Shown here piece after piece: positions 1 to 8,495 of a DNA stretch of 64,000 nucleotides. Location: positions 186,001 to 250,000 of the forward strand of contig NZ_JBHMFS010000004.1 of NCBI RefSeq assembly GCF_051433165.1, written 5' to 3'. Both the position numbers and the translations under genes were made by a program. The notes under the pieces are model-generated. The model saw nothing but the letters and a program-made list of their open reading frames with translations. It ran no database searches and was not told the origin of the DNA. How positions within the stretch are numbered: the first letter of the stretch is position 1; the number at the start of each line of letters is the position of its first letter. This stretch comes from Falsiroseomonas sp051433165 (lineage in GTDB: Bacteria > Pseudomonadota > Alphaproteobacteria > Acetobacterales > Acetobacteraceae).

Positions 1-2
1 CG

Positions 3-1148
3 CCCAGCAACTACGCCTGGATCGAGCGTGCGGAGGCGGATGGTGACTTCAAGCTGCGCCTGCACCTCAAGCGGCCGACACCGGCGGCGCTGGACTACCT
101 GGCGCTCGTCACGCCGATCTGGCCGAAGGCGTATCGGGAACGGGTTGGCGTGGAAGGCTACAGCCGCGCGCCGATGGGTGCCGGCCCCTACAAGATCACG
201 AAGTTCGATGTCGCGACGGGCGTCGAATACGAACGCTTCGACGACTATTACGAGAGCGGCCCCAAGGGCAAGCCGGCGATCCGCCGCATGACCGTGCGCT
301 TCGTGACGGATGCGGCGACGGAGCTGACGGAGCTGCTGGCACAGCGCGTCGACTGGATCTGGAACATGAACCCGGACCAGGTGCCGAACGTCAACCGCAT
401 TCCCTTCCTGCAGACGCTGCGGCAGGAATCCATGCGGATTGGCTATCTCAGCCTGGATGCCGCTGGACGCAGCGGCGACAACCCGATGAAGAACCTGAAG
501 GTGCGCCAGGCGGTGTGGCACGCGATCGACCGCAAGACGATCGCGGAACGCCTGGTTACCGGCGGGTCCCGCGTGCCGGTGGCGCCCTGCTATCCCAGCC
601 AGTTCGGCTGCAATGCCGATGCCGCGGTGCAGTATGACTACAACCCGGACAAGGCGAAGCAGCTTCTGGCCGAGGCCGGCTACCCGAACGGCTTCGACAT
701 CGAGCTGACCAGCTACGTCCAGCCGCGCCAGTGGTCCGAGGCGGTGCAGAGCTACCTGCAGGCCGTCGGCATCCGCGCCCGCCTGAACCTGTTGCAGGTG
801 GCAGCCCAGATCCAGCGCGCCTGGCGTGGCGAACTGGCGATGTCGATGGGAAGCTGGGGCAGCTATTCCATTAACGACGTCTCCGCCATCCTGCCCAACT
901 TCTTCGGCGGCACCAACGACGACTATGCCCGCGACGAGGAGTTGCAGCGCCTGCTGGTGGAAGGTGGTTCGAGCGCCGATGAAGCGGTTCGCAACGCCGC
1001 CTATTCCGCCGCCATCAAGCGGATCACGGAGCAGGCGTATTGGGTGCCGCTGCACACCTACGTCAACACCTACGCCTTCACCCGCCAGCTCGACTTCAAG
1101 GCCTTCCCGGACGAGCTGCCGCGCTTCTACCTGGCGAAGTGGAAGTGA
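3..1148 (+). CDS. ABC transporter substrate-binding protein, family 5 (5'-partial)
   Basis: Periplasmic solute-binding protein of the DppA/OppA/NikA family (SBP_bac_5), which delivers a peptide-like or other small ligand to an ABC importer. The frame is already open at the left edge, so the signal peptide and much of the N-terminal lobe are outside the window; 381 residues are visible. Family landmarks are GAGPYKI (the usual GTGPYR position), VRQAVWHAIDRKTI and YNPDKAKQLLAEAGYPNG. The gene converges on the ABC operon at 1153-4839 with only 4 bases between the two stop codons. It may serve that importer, although it is on the opposite strand and would belong to a transcript starting left of the window. 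The ligand is unknown. Confidence 0.93.
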   Translation, partial: PSNYAWIERAEADGDFKLRLHLKRPTPAALDYLALVTPIWPKAYRERVGVEGYSRAPMGAGPYKITKFDVATGVEYERFDDYYESGPKGKPAIRRMTVRFVTDAATELTELLAQRVDWIWNMNPDQVPNVNRIPFLQTLRQESMRIGYLSLDAAGRSGDNPMKNLKVRQAVWHAIDRKTIAERLVTGGSRVPVAPCYPSQFGCNADAAVQYDYNPDKAKQLLAEAGYPNGFDIELTSYVQPRQWSEAVQSYLQAVGIRARLNLLQVAAQIQRAWRGELAMSMGSWGSYSINDVSAILPNFFGGTNDDYARDEELQRLLVEGGSSADEAVRNAAYSAAIKRITEQAYWVPLHTYVNTYAFTRQLDFKAFPDELPRFYLAKWK

Positions 1149-1152
1149 TGCG

Positions 1153-2103
1153 TCACCCTTCGAGGTGACACTCCACGAGGCCTGCCGCGAAAGCGGTGGG
1201 CCTCGGCGCCTGCGTCGCGCAGGGCGCGAAGACCTTCGGGCAGCGCGGATGAAAGCGGCAGCCCGGCGGCACATTCGCCGGGTCCGGCATGATGTCGCCG
1301 AGGCCCACATCCGGCACGCCCAGCCCGGGCTCCGGCGTCAGCACGCTGGCCAGAAGCGCCTGGGTGTAGGGGTGGCGCGGGTTGGTGAAAAGCGCCTCGG
1401 ATTCCTGGCGCTCCACGATGCGGCCGAGATACATCACGGCCACCTCGCTCGCGACATGTTCGACCACGGCCAGGTTGTGGCTGATGAACAGGTAGGTCAG
1501 GCCGAGGTCGCGGCGCAGTTCATCCAGCAGGTTCAGGATCTGCGCCTGCACGGAGACATCCAGCGCGCTGGTCGGCTCGTCGCAGATGACGATGCGCGGC
1601 CGCAGCACCAGCGCGCGCGCGATCGCCACGCGCTGCCGCTGGCCGCCCGAGAGCTGGGAGGGAAAGCGCCCGCCCTGTTCCGCCGATAGGCCGACGCGTT
1701 CCAGCGCCTCGCCCACCCGCCGCGCCACATTCGCGCGGTCGATATTGCCCTGTGCCACCAGCGGCATCGCCACGATGTCTTGCACCCGGCGGCGCGGGTT
1801 CAGTGAGGAGAAGGGGTCCTGGAACACCGGCTGGATCAGCCGCGCGCGGGCCTTGCGGTCCATATCCGCCAAGCGCTGGCCATCCACCAGCACGTCACCG
1901 GAGGTAGGCGGCAGCAGGCCGAGGATCATGCGGGCCAGCGTCGATTTGCCGCAGCCGCTTTCCCCCACCACGCCGAGCACGCTGCCCGGCGGCACGGCGA
2001 AGGATACGCCATCCACCGCGCGCACCTGGCGCGGCGGCGCGAACAATCCCTGACGCACGTTGAAGATGCGGCGCAGGTCGCGGACTTCGATGGCCGGCGT
2101 CAT
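1153..2103 (-). CDS. Peptide-type ABC transporter ATP-binding protein (DppF/OppF class)
   Basis: Cytoplasmic ATPase that, with its DppD-type partner, powers a dipeptide/oligopeptide/nickel-family importer. The 316-residue protein has the Walker A GESGCGKST, the ABC signature LSGGQRQRVAIARAL, Walker B VICDEPTSALD and the H-loop ISHN. The C-terminal oligopeptide/dipeptide extension has CRFHPRCPKVFAPC cysteines. The ATG at 2103 was chosen because it overlaps the stop of the upstream ATPase (ATGA) and begins directly with the conserved MTPAIEVRDL strand; 21 bases of extra upstream frame look non-coding. It is the last gene of the four-gene operon starting at 4839. Confidence 0.95.
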   Translation of the reverse strand: MTPAIEVRDLRRIFNVRQGLFAPPRQVRAVDGVSFAVPPGSVLGVVGESGCGKSTLARMILGLLPPTSGDVLVDGQRLADMDRKARARLIQPVFQDPFSSLNPRRRVQDIVAMPLVAQGNIDRANVARRVGEALERVGLSAEQGGRFPSQLSGGQRQRVAIARALVLRPRIVICDEPTSALDVSVQAQILNLLDELRRDLGLTYLFISHNLAVVEHVASEVAVMYLGRIVERQESEALFTNPRHPYTQALLASVLTPEPGLGVPDVGLGDIMPDPANVPPGCRFHPRCPKVFAPCATQAPRPTAFAAGLVECHLEG

Positions 2104-3059
2104 GCCGCGAGGTCCAGCGTGCACAGCACCTCATGCCCCGGCCCCGCCTGCTTGCGCGGAATCGTGCCTGTGCAGGCGGCGTGGGCGTGGTCGCAGCGGT
2201 CGCGGAAGGCGCAGCCGGTGAAGCCGGGCGGAATACGTGGCACAACGCCGGGAATGCTGCCCAGCGGGTCGCCGCGCTTCACCTTGCCCGGCACCGGCAC
2301 GCAGGCCAGCAGCCCGCGCGTATAGGGATGGCGCGGACTGCCGAACAGCTCCGCCGTCGGAGCCGATTCCACCACCTCTCCCGCATACATAACGGAAACG
2401 CGGTCCGCGATGCGCGCCACTACGCCGAGGTCATGCGTGATCAGCAGGATGCCGAGGCCGAGGTCGCGCTGCAGCGTGGCCAGCAGCCGCAGGATCTGCG
2501 CCTGCACCGTCACATCCAGCGCCGTGGTGGGTTCGTCCGCGATCAGCAGTTCCGGGTCGCACATCAGCGCCATCGCGATCATCACGCGCTGCCGCAGCCC
2601 GCCTGAAAGCTGGTGCGGAAACTGCCCGAGCCGCAGCCCCGGCGCGGTGATGCCGACGCGGCCAAGCAGTTCCGCCGCGCGGTCCACCGCCTGCGCGCGC
2701 GTTGCGCCACGGTGCCGGCGCAACACCTCCGTCATCTGGCTGCCCACCGTATAGGCGGGGTTCAGGCTGGTCATTGGCTCCTGGAAGATCATCGCCATGC
2801 GGTCGCCGCGCAGGCGGGACATCTCGCGTTCGTTGAAGCCGCCGATCTCCTGGCCGGCGAAGCGCAGGGCCGATGCCTCTCGCTTCCCGCCGCGGGCCAG
2901 CAGGCCCATGATGGCGAGCGATGTGACGGATTTGCCGCAGCCGCTTTCGCCGACCAGGCAATGCGTCTCCCCCTTCGCCACCGCCATGGAGGCACCGCGC
3001 ACCGCCGCCGTGCCGCCGAAGGTCACGCGCAGATCCTGCACCTCGAGCAGCGCTGTCAC
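2100..3059 (-). CDS. Peptide-type ABC transporter ATP-binding protein (DppD/OppD class)
   Basis: First ATPase subunit of the peptide-type importer, 319 residues. Walker A is GESGCGKSVTS, the signature is LSGGLRQRVMIAMAL (LSGGL rather than LSGGQ, common in this subfamily), Walker B is LLIADEPTTALDV and the H-loop is ITHDLGVV. A C-terminal cysteine-containing extension (GCAFRDRCDHAHAAC) is typical of OppD/DppD. The start is a GTG at 3059 overlapping the stop of the permease (GTGA). The frame stays open for a further 380 bases upstream but runs antisense-like through the permease gene, so the longer start is rejected. Confidence 0.94.
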   Translation of the reverse strand: MTALLEVQDLRVTFGGTAAVRGASMAVAKGETHCLVGESGCGKSVTSLAIMGLLARGGKREASALRFAGQEIGGFNEREMSRLRGDRMAMIFQEPMTSLNPAYTVGSQMTEVLRRHRGATRAQAVDRAAELLGRVGITAPGLRLGQFPHQLSGGLRQRVMIAMALMCDPELLIADEPTTALDVTVQAQILRLLATLQRDLGLGILLITHDLGVVARIADRVSVMYAGEVVESAPTAELFGSPRHPYTRGLLACVPVPGKVKRGDPLGSIPGVVPRIPPGFTGCAFRDRCDHAHAACTGTIPRKQAGPGHEVLCTLDLAA

Positions 3060-3925
3060 CGCGTGAGGTCCGTGCCGAGCATGTCGCGCAGCGCATCGCC
3101 CAGCAGGTTCACGCCGAAGACCAGCACGAACAGGGCGATACCGGGCACCAGGATCACCCAGGGGGTGAAGAACATGTATTCCTTCGCCTCCGAAATCATC
3201 AGGCCCCAGGAGGGCAGGGGCGCCGGCACGCCGAGGCCGAGGAAGGACAGCGCCGCCTCCAGCAGGATGGCCAGCGCCATTTCCAAGGTCGCCACCACCG
3301 CCAGATGCGTCGCGATGTTGGGCAGGATCTCCCGCAGCAGAACGCTGGCGTGGGACGAACCGGCGCACCACGCCGCACTCACATAATCCAGCGTCCGCAA
3401 CTGCATGGTGGTGGATCGCGCGACCACCGCGAATCGGTCCCACAGCAGCAGGCCAAGTACCAGGATCACCAGCGTGAAGCTGGTCCCCAGCAGCCCCGCC
3501 ACGGCGAGTGCCACCAGCACCACCGGGATCGAAAGCCGTGCCGTGATCAGGAACATCACGACATCATCGACCCGCCCGCCATAGAAGCCACCCAGCACGC
3601 CGAGCGTGGTGCCGATGAGGCCGGAGGTGATGACGGTGGCGACCCCGATGATCAGCGAAATCCGCGCGCCATAGATCAGCCGCGACAGATAATCCCGCCC
3701 CAGCTGGTCCGTGCCGAGCCAATTGGCCGGCGTGCCGCCCTCCATCCAGGCTGGCGGCACCAGCCGGCGGCCGAGGTCGATGGCATAGGGATCATAGGGT
3801 GCGATCAGCGGGGCAAGGATCGCCATCACCAGGGCGAAGCCGACGATCAGCGCGCCGGTCACGAAGGTGGCGTTCCGCAGCAGGCGCCGCGTGGTGCCGG
3901 TGCCCGGCATGATGGCCCCGCTCAT
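3056..3925 (-). CDS. Peptide-type ABC transporter permease (DppC class)
   Basis: Inner-membrane permease of the BPD_transp_1 family, 289 residues. After a short cytoplasmic N-terminus there is a membrane segment (about residues 18-40) ending in the DppC/OppC landmark APLIAPYDPYAIDL, then GTDQLGRDYLSRLIYG. The EAA-type coupling loop (EAALSFLGLGVPAPLPSWG) is near the C-terminus, among about five further membrane segments. The ATG at 3925 overlaps the stop of the DppB-type gene (ATGA), so the two permeases are probably translationally coupled. It pairs with the 3922-4839 gene to form the channel. Confidence 0.95.
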   Translation of the reverse strand: MSGAIMPGTGTTRRLLRNATFVTGALIVGFALVMAILAPLIAPYDPYAIDLGRRLVPPAWMEGGTPANWLGTDQLGRDYLSRLIYGARISLIIGVATVITSGLIGTTLGVLGGFYGGRVDDVVMFLITARLSIPVVLVALAVAGLLGTSFTLVILVLGLLLWDRFAVVARSTTMQLRTLDYVSAAWCAGSSHASVLLREILPNIATHLAVVATLEMALAILLEAALSFLGLGVPAPLPSWGLMISEAKEYMFFTPWVILVPGIALFVLVFGVNLLGDALRDMLGTDLTR

Positions 3926-4839
3926 GACGTGCGCAGCCGCGGGTCGAGCACCGCGTTCAGCAGATCCGCCAGCAGGGTCAGCGCGATGTAGATCAGCGCC
4001 AGCACCAGGATCACCGCCTGCACCACGGGGAAGTCGTTCTTGCTGATGCTCTCCCACGCCAGGTAGCCGACGCCATGCATGGCGAACACGGTCTCGATCA
4101 CTATGGACCCGCCGAGCATGAAGCCCAGTTGTACCGCGGCGATGGACACCACCGGGATCGCCGCATTTCGAAACCCGTGCTTCACCAGGATGGAAATTCG
4201 GGACAACCCCTTGGCGCGCGCGGTGCGGATGTAGTCGGACGACAGCGCCTCGATCATCCCACTGCGCGTCAGCCGCATCAGCGATGGGATGGCAGAGAAG
4301 GACAGCACGATGCCGGGCATGACGTAGTACTCCCACGCCCCCGTGCCCGAGATCGGCAGCCAGCCCAGGTTCAGCCCCAGCACCACCATCAGGATCAGCC
4401 CGAGCCAGAAGGACGGCATCGCCTGGCCGATCAGCGCCACCAGCATCACGCCGCGATCGACATAGCTGCCTTCCCGAACCGCGGCGATGATGCCGAGCGG
4501 CAGCGCCACCACCAGCGCCAGCGCCAGCCCAACCAGGCCCAGCGTCAGGGTGATCGGCAGGCGATGCGCGATGAGGTTGGCGACGCGGTCCTTGAAGAAG
4601 AAGCTCTCACCGAAATCGCCCTGCACGGCGCGCAGCAGCCAGTCGAAATACTGCTGCGTCAGTGGCCGGTTCAGCCCATAGGCCTGGCGGATCAGCTCCA
4701 CATCCTGCTGCGTCGCATTCGGCCCGGCGATGGAGATGGCAAGGTCGCCCGAAAGCCGCGTGAGCAGGAAGCTCAGCGTCAGCACCGTCAGGGCCACAAG
4801 GATCGCGACGGTCAACCGGCGCAGGAGAAAACGGACCAT
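3922..4839 (-). CDS. Peptide-type ABC transporter permease (DppB class)
   Basis: Inner-membrane permease, first gene of the operon. It begins MVRFLLRRLTVAILVAL, the typical DppB/NikB first membrane helix, followed by a periplasmic DppB-specific loop (GLNRPLTQQYFDWLL) and at least five more hydrophobic segments. The coupling motif region reads LTRSGMIEALSSDYIRTARAKG. An alternative GTG at 4857 would add six residues (MTTLRS); neither start has a clear Shine-Dalgarno, and the ATG at 4839 is preferred by family length. The operon promoter must lie in 4840-5062, shared with the divergent histidine kinase. Confidence 0.93.
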   Translation of the reverse strand: MVRFLLRRLTVAILVALTVLTLSFLLTRLSGDLAISIAGPNATQQDVELIRQAYGLNRPLTQQYFDWLLRAVQGDFGESFFFKDRVANLIAHRLPITLTLGLVGLALALVVALPLGIIAAVREGSYVDRGVMLVALIGQAMPSFWLGLILMVVLGLNLGWLPISGTGAWEYYVMPGIVLSFSAIPSLMRLTRSGMIEALSSDYIRTARAKGLSRISILVKHGFRNAAIPVVSIAAVQLGFMLGGSIVIETVFAMHGVGYLAWESISKNDFPVVQAVILVLALIYIALTLLADLLNAVLDPRLRTS

Positions 4840-5062
4840 TGAACGGAGCGTAGTCACGCGTTGCGTGAGGTGGCAAGCGCGCTGTTACCGCGCCGGGGCC
4901 ATCGCAGGGCGGTGTGGGATCGGGGCGCGGCAGCGAATCCGCCCGTATCTCAGGCTTCGTGACGCCGCACGCCGCGCCGTATCCGCTAGGCTGCACCGGC
5001 CCAGGAAACGTGCTGCGCCGCATCCGGCGTGGTGGCAGGACAATGGAGACCGACGAGCAAAA

Positions 5063-7789
5063 ATGCCTGGTCACGCGCCTCTGCCATGCCCGAGCGGGGA
5101 TCCCGCCGGAGACAGCCAACGGTCCCTTGCCACCGATGATGTGGGGTCTGCCGCGACAGCCGCCGGAACTGGCCGCCGCCGGTCTGCCGCGCCGCGCATG
5201 CTGGCCCATCTCGTGCGCGACAGCGCGGCGCCGGCGGCTCTGCTGTGGGGCCCCGACCTCCTCGCCCTGCACAATGCGGCGTTCCTCCCGCTTCTGCCGG
5301 GGGGCGCCCCGGCGCAGGGCAGCCATTGCGCGGCGCTGTGGCCGGATGGCGGTGGCATCGCGGCGCTGGTGCAGGCCGCGCTCGCCGGGCAGCCACTGCC
5401 GCCGCAGACCCTGGCCTTCCCGCAGGCAGGTGGCCCGGCCTTTTTCAGCCTGTCCGCCATGCCGGCACGCGACGAAGCGGGCCTAATCGGCGGCGTGCTG
5501 CTGACAGGCTTCGAGACCACCTGCGTAGTGCAGGCCGAACGCCGCAGCGCCTTCCTGCTCGACCTCGACGCCGCCCTGCGGGACCTGGATTCGCCGGAGG
5601 CTGTGGTGCGGACCGCGGCCGCGCAACTCGGTCGCCACCTCGGCGCCGCGCGCTGCGCCTTCGGCGAGGTGGATGCCGCGACCGCGACCTTCCAGATCCT
5701 GGCGGATTGGACCGATGGCAGCATGCCGGGTGCAACGGGGTCCCATCCCTTGCAGGATTGCGGCGCTGACCAGATGGCGGCGCTGCGGGCCGGGGCCAGT
5801 ATCGGCCTTGGCGAGGCAAGCGGCAGTCTGGCCGTGCCGCTGCTGAGGCAGGACAGGCTTGTGGCGCTGCTGCAGCTGCACCACGCCGCCCCTCGCGAGT
5901 GGACCACGGCCGAGGAAGCTCTGGTGCGGGAGGCGGCGGGGCGCATCTGGTCTGCCCTGCAACGCCGCCAAGCCGAGGCGCGCCTGCGGCTGAGCGAACA
6001 GCGGCTGCGACGCGTGCAGCAGATCGGCCGCGTCGGCGGCTTCGAGATCGACCTGCGGACCGGCCAGAACCAGCGATCCGCTGAATACATGGACCTGCAG
6101 GGCCTGCATCCGCGGTCGGCGGAGGAGTTGCACAAGGATTGGGTTGCCCGCCTGCATCCGGAGGACCGGCTACGTGCGGAACGCCGCTACCTCGATGCTG
6201 TCTCGGATCACTCGGGTGCCACGGACTATGCCCAGGAATACCGCATCCTCACCCCCGGCAGCGGGGTGCGCTGGATCGCGGCGCGGGCCGAGATCGAACG
6301 CGGCCCGGCCGGCCAGGCCCTGCGGATGCTGGGCGCGCATGTCGATGTGACGGAATTGAAACGGGCCGAGGCGGCATTGGCCGAATCGATGCAGCAGGCG
6401 CGGGAGGTGCTGGAGAGCCTGGGTGACATGCTCTACGCACTCGACAGCGCAGCCCGCATCCGCTTCGCCAGCCGCCGGGCGCTGGAGATGTGGGGCCTGC
6501 GGGCGGAGGAGGTGCTCGGCCAGCCCTTCCTGGGCCTGCTACCCGCCGTGCGCGGCAGCCTGACCTGGCAGGTGATCTCCACCGTGCTCGCCAGCCAGGT
6601 GGAGACCCATTTCTGCGCCCGGTCGCCACTCGCGGGACGCTGGTTCGAGGTGAATGTCCACCCGGCCGAAGGCGGCGGTGTCACCGTTGCAGCGCGGGAC
6701 CTGGAGGGGCGTCGCCACGCCGAGATCCAGCGGCGCCGAGCGGAAACGGCGCTGCGCCGCAGCGAGCAAAGGCTTCGCCTGGCGCAGGATGCCGGCGGGG
6801 TCGGCACCTGGGAATGGAATGTGGTGAGCGGCCAGGTGCACTGGTCCGCAAGCTGCCACCGCCTGTTCGGCACGGATCTGGCGAAGGGCGCCGACCTCGA
6901 TCGCTGGCGCGCGGCGATCCACCCGGCGGACCGCCCGCGCGTCGATGCGGTGCTGCGCCAGGTCCTGGCCAGTACGGGCATGCCCTTGTCCATCGAGTTC
7001 CGCTTCCACCGTGCGGGTGCGACGGCGGTGCGCTGGATGTCTGCGCGGGGCGAGCTGGTGCGCGACCCCTCCACCGGCCGCGCATTGCAGATGCGGGGCG
7101 TTGCGCTGGATGTGACGGAGCGGCGGGAGACGGAGGAACGCCAGACCCTGCTGATGCGGGAGCTGGACCACCGGGCGAAGAACGCGCTGGCCGTGGTACA
7201 GGCCGCGGTACGGATGACGCCAAAGGACGACCCGGAGGCCTTTGCCACCGCCGTGCTGGGCCGCGTGGCCGCGCTAGCGCGGGCGCATACCCTGCTGGCG
7301 GAAGGTCGCTGGGATGGCGTGGCGCTGCATGATCTGGTGGCCGGGGAGATGGCCCCCTTCCTGACGCCGGAGGGCGACAGTCGCGTTGCCGCCTCGGGGC
7401 CGCCCGTGATGATCGCGCCGACCGCGGCGCAGGCCCTGGCCATGGCGCTGCATGAGCTGGCGACGAATGCGACCAAGCATGGCGCGCTGTCCGTCGCCGA
7501 GGGCCGCATCGAACTGTCCTGGAGCCTGGATACCCGCAGCGAGTCGGGCCGGGAGGATGGACCCCGGCAGCTTGCGTTGCGCTGGCTGGAACGCGGCGGC
7601 CCGCCGGTCACGGCACGGCCGCACCGGCTCGGCTTCGGATCCCGGGTGCTGGAGGCAACCATCGCCGGCCAGCTGGGCGGACGGATCGTGCTGCACTGGC
7701 GACGCGGGGGGCTGGATTGCGAAATGCGGGTACCGCTGTCCCGCGCCCTGCTGCCTGACCTCGATCAGCGGTTCCGGCTCCGGGGCTGA
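5063..7789 (+). CDS. Multi-PAS/GAF sensor histidine kinase, HWE family
   Basis: Soluble-looking sensor kinase of about 908 residues. Approximate order: a degenerate PAS-like region (46-150), a GAF-like region (160-310), PAS (320-435, ending in the PAC-like GAHVDVTELKRAE), a second PAS (438-552), a third PAS (570-688, with VALDVTERRETEE), then the kinase core. The phospho-acceptor box is ELDHRAKNALAVVQA near residue 700. The N-box HELATNATKHGALS and the later RWLERGGPPV are the HWE-family hallmarks. No transmembrane segment is obvious, so it probably senses a cytoplasmic cue. The ATG at 5063 has a weak GGAGA upstream; the open frame back to 4730 has the arginine-rich composition of shadow coding. 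No response regulator is adjacent. Confidence 0.9.
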   Translation: MPGHAPLPCPSGDPAGDSQRSLATDDVGSAATAAGTGRRRSAAPRMLAHLVRDSAAPAALLWGPDLLALHNAAFLPLLPGGAPAQGSHCAALWPDGGGIAALVQAALAGQPLPPQTLAFPQAGGPAFFSLSAMPARDEAGLIGGVLLTGFETTCVVQAERRSAFLLDLDAALRDLDSPEAVVRTAAAQLGRHLGAARCAFGEVDAATATFQILADWTDGSMPGATGSHPLQDCGADQMAALRAGASIGLGEASGSLAVPLLRQDRLVALLQLHHAAPREWTTAEEALVREAAGRIWSALQRRQAEARLRLSEQRLRRVQQIGRVGGFEIDLRTGQNQRSAEYMDLQGLHPRSAEELHKDWVARLHPEDRLRAERRYLDAVSDHSGATDYAQEYRILTPGSGVRWIAARAEIERGPAGQALRMLGAHVDVTELKRAEAALAESMQQAREVLESLGDMLYALDSAARIRFASRRALEMWGLRAEEVLGQPFLGLLPAVRGSLTWQVISTVLASQVETHFCARSPLAGRWFEVNVHPAEGGGVTVAARDLEGRRHAEIQRRRAETALRRSEQRLRLAQDAGGVGTWEWNVVSGQVHWSASCHRLFGTDLAKGADLDRWRAAIHPADRPRVDAVLRQVLASTGMPLSIEFRFHRAGATAVRWMSARGELVRDPSTGRALQMRGVALDVTERRETEERQTLLMRELDHRAKNALAVVQAAVRMTPKDDPEAFATAVLGRVAALARAHTLLAEGRWDGVALHDLVAGEMAPFLTPEGDSRVAASGPPVMIAPTAAQALAMALHELATNATKHGALSVAEGRIELSWSLDTRSESGREDGPRQLALRWLERGGPPVTARPHRLGFGSRVLEATIAGQLGGRIVLHWRRGGLDCEMRVPLSRALLPDLDQRFRLRG

Positions 7790-7880
7790 TTCCCGGCGGA
7801 GATCTCGAAATTTCATACCAGGGTTGACAATGTCGACGCGCTGCGAAATTTCTGCGACGCCCTGAGGGAAGGTTTTGGTC

Positions 7881-8207
7881 ATGCGTCATACGCTGCTCTA
7901 TGGGCTTGGGACGCTGGTCCTTGTTGCGGTGGTGGCCATCGTGATCGTCATCCAGCGCCAGGCCCCGGCGCCGGGCACCGCGGCCGCCTTCCGCCAGTTG
8001 TCGGCCGCTTCCGGCCGGGTGATCCCCCATGCCGTGCCGATCGAAGCCCGCCGCGCGGCCGCCGATACCTGTGAGGGCTACAACCTCGAACTCGAGGAAG
8101 GTGCCGGCATCCAGACCCGCATCGGCAATACGGCGGAGGCGCAGCGCCTTCTGAGCATGCGCCAGACCTGCGGCGGCGCGACGACGGTCATCCGCTCCGC
8201 ACGGTGA
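7881..8207 (+). CDS. Hypothetical membrane-anchored small protein
   Basis: 108-residue protein that I do not recognise as a named family. It has an N-terminal hydrophobic helix (about residues 4-24, LLYGLGTLVLVAVVAIVIVI) likely to act as a signal anchor, leaving a small periplasmic domain with two cysteines (DTCEGY and RQTCGG). The ATG at 7881 follows the strong Shine-Dalgarno GAGGGAAGG by 8 bases, which decides it over the TTG at 7875. The gap from the histidine kinase is about 90 bases. No function is inferred. Confidence 0.7.
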   Translation: MRHTLLYGLGTLVLVAVVAIVIVIQRQAPAPGTAAAFRQLSAASGRVIPHAVPIEARRAAADTCEGYNLELEEGAGIQTRIGNTAEAQRLLSMRQTCGGATTVIRSAR

Positions 8208-8255
8208 GCGACAGGCTAGACTGAACGGCGGGCGGCCTGCCGCGTTCAGTCCGGC

Positions 8256-8495
8256 ATGACCCAATCCTCCGAGCCGAACCCGCCACCGCCCGAGCTGCCC
8301 GGACTGCCCCCGGTGAATCCGCCGACGCCGGAACGGGAAATTCCACCCCCCGAACCGGGTACCATGCCCGACCCGCCGCCTGATCTGCCGCCGGCGGAAC
8401 CGAATCCGGGGCCGGACCTGCCCTATCCGGGCCAGTATCCGGAGATGCCCAGCATCAGCCCACCCGGTCCGCAGATGCCGCCGGCGGTGGCTTGA
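8256..8495 (+). CDS. Hypothetical proline-rich small protein
   Basis: 79-residue frame in which about two fifths of residues are proline, with repeated PPPE, PPTPE and PDPPPDLPP blocks and no hydrophobic segment. It would be intrinsically disordered. Its 3' end overlaps the 3' end of the convergent reductase gene by 41 bases. Such proline-rich frames arise easily by chance in GC-rich DNA, so this is only a moderate call; the acidic/proline pattern and independent ATG favour a real product. Confidence 0.42.
   Translation: MTQSSEPNPPPPELPGLPPVNPPTPEREIPPPEPGTMPDPPPDLPPAEPNPGPDLPYPGQYPEMPSISPPGPQMPPAVA

Noticed and set aside
4730..5062. Upstream extension of the multi-PAS histidine kinase to 4730
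   Set aside because: The extra 111 residues overlap the divergent permease gene and are arginine-rich and low in hydrophobics; the ATG at 5063 is the first with reasonable context.
7823..7852. TTGACA-like -35 element before the small membrane protein
   Set aside because: TTGACA is present at 7823 but no acceptable -10 lies at 16-18 bases; I could not support a promoter.
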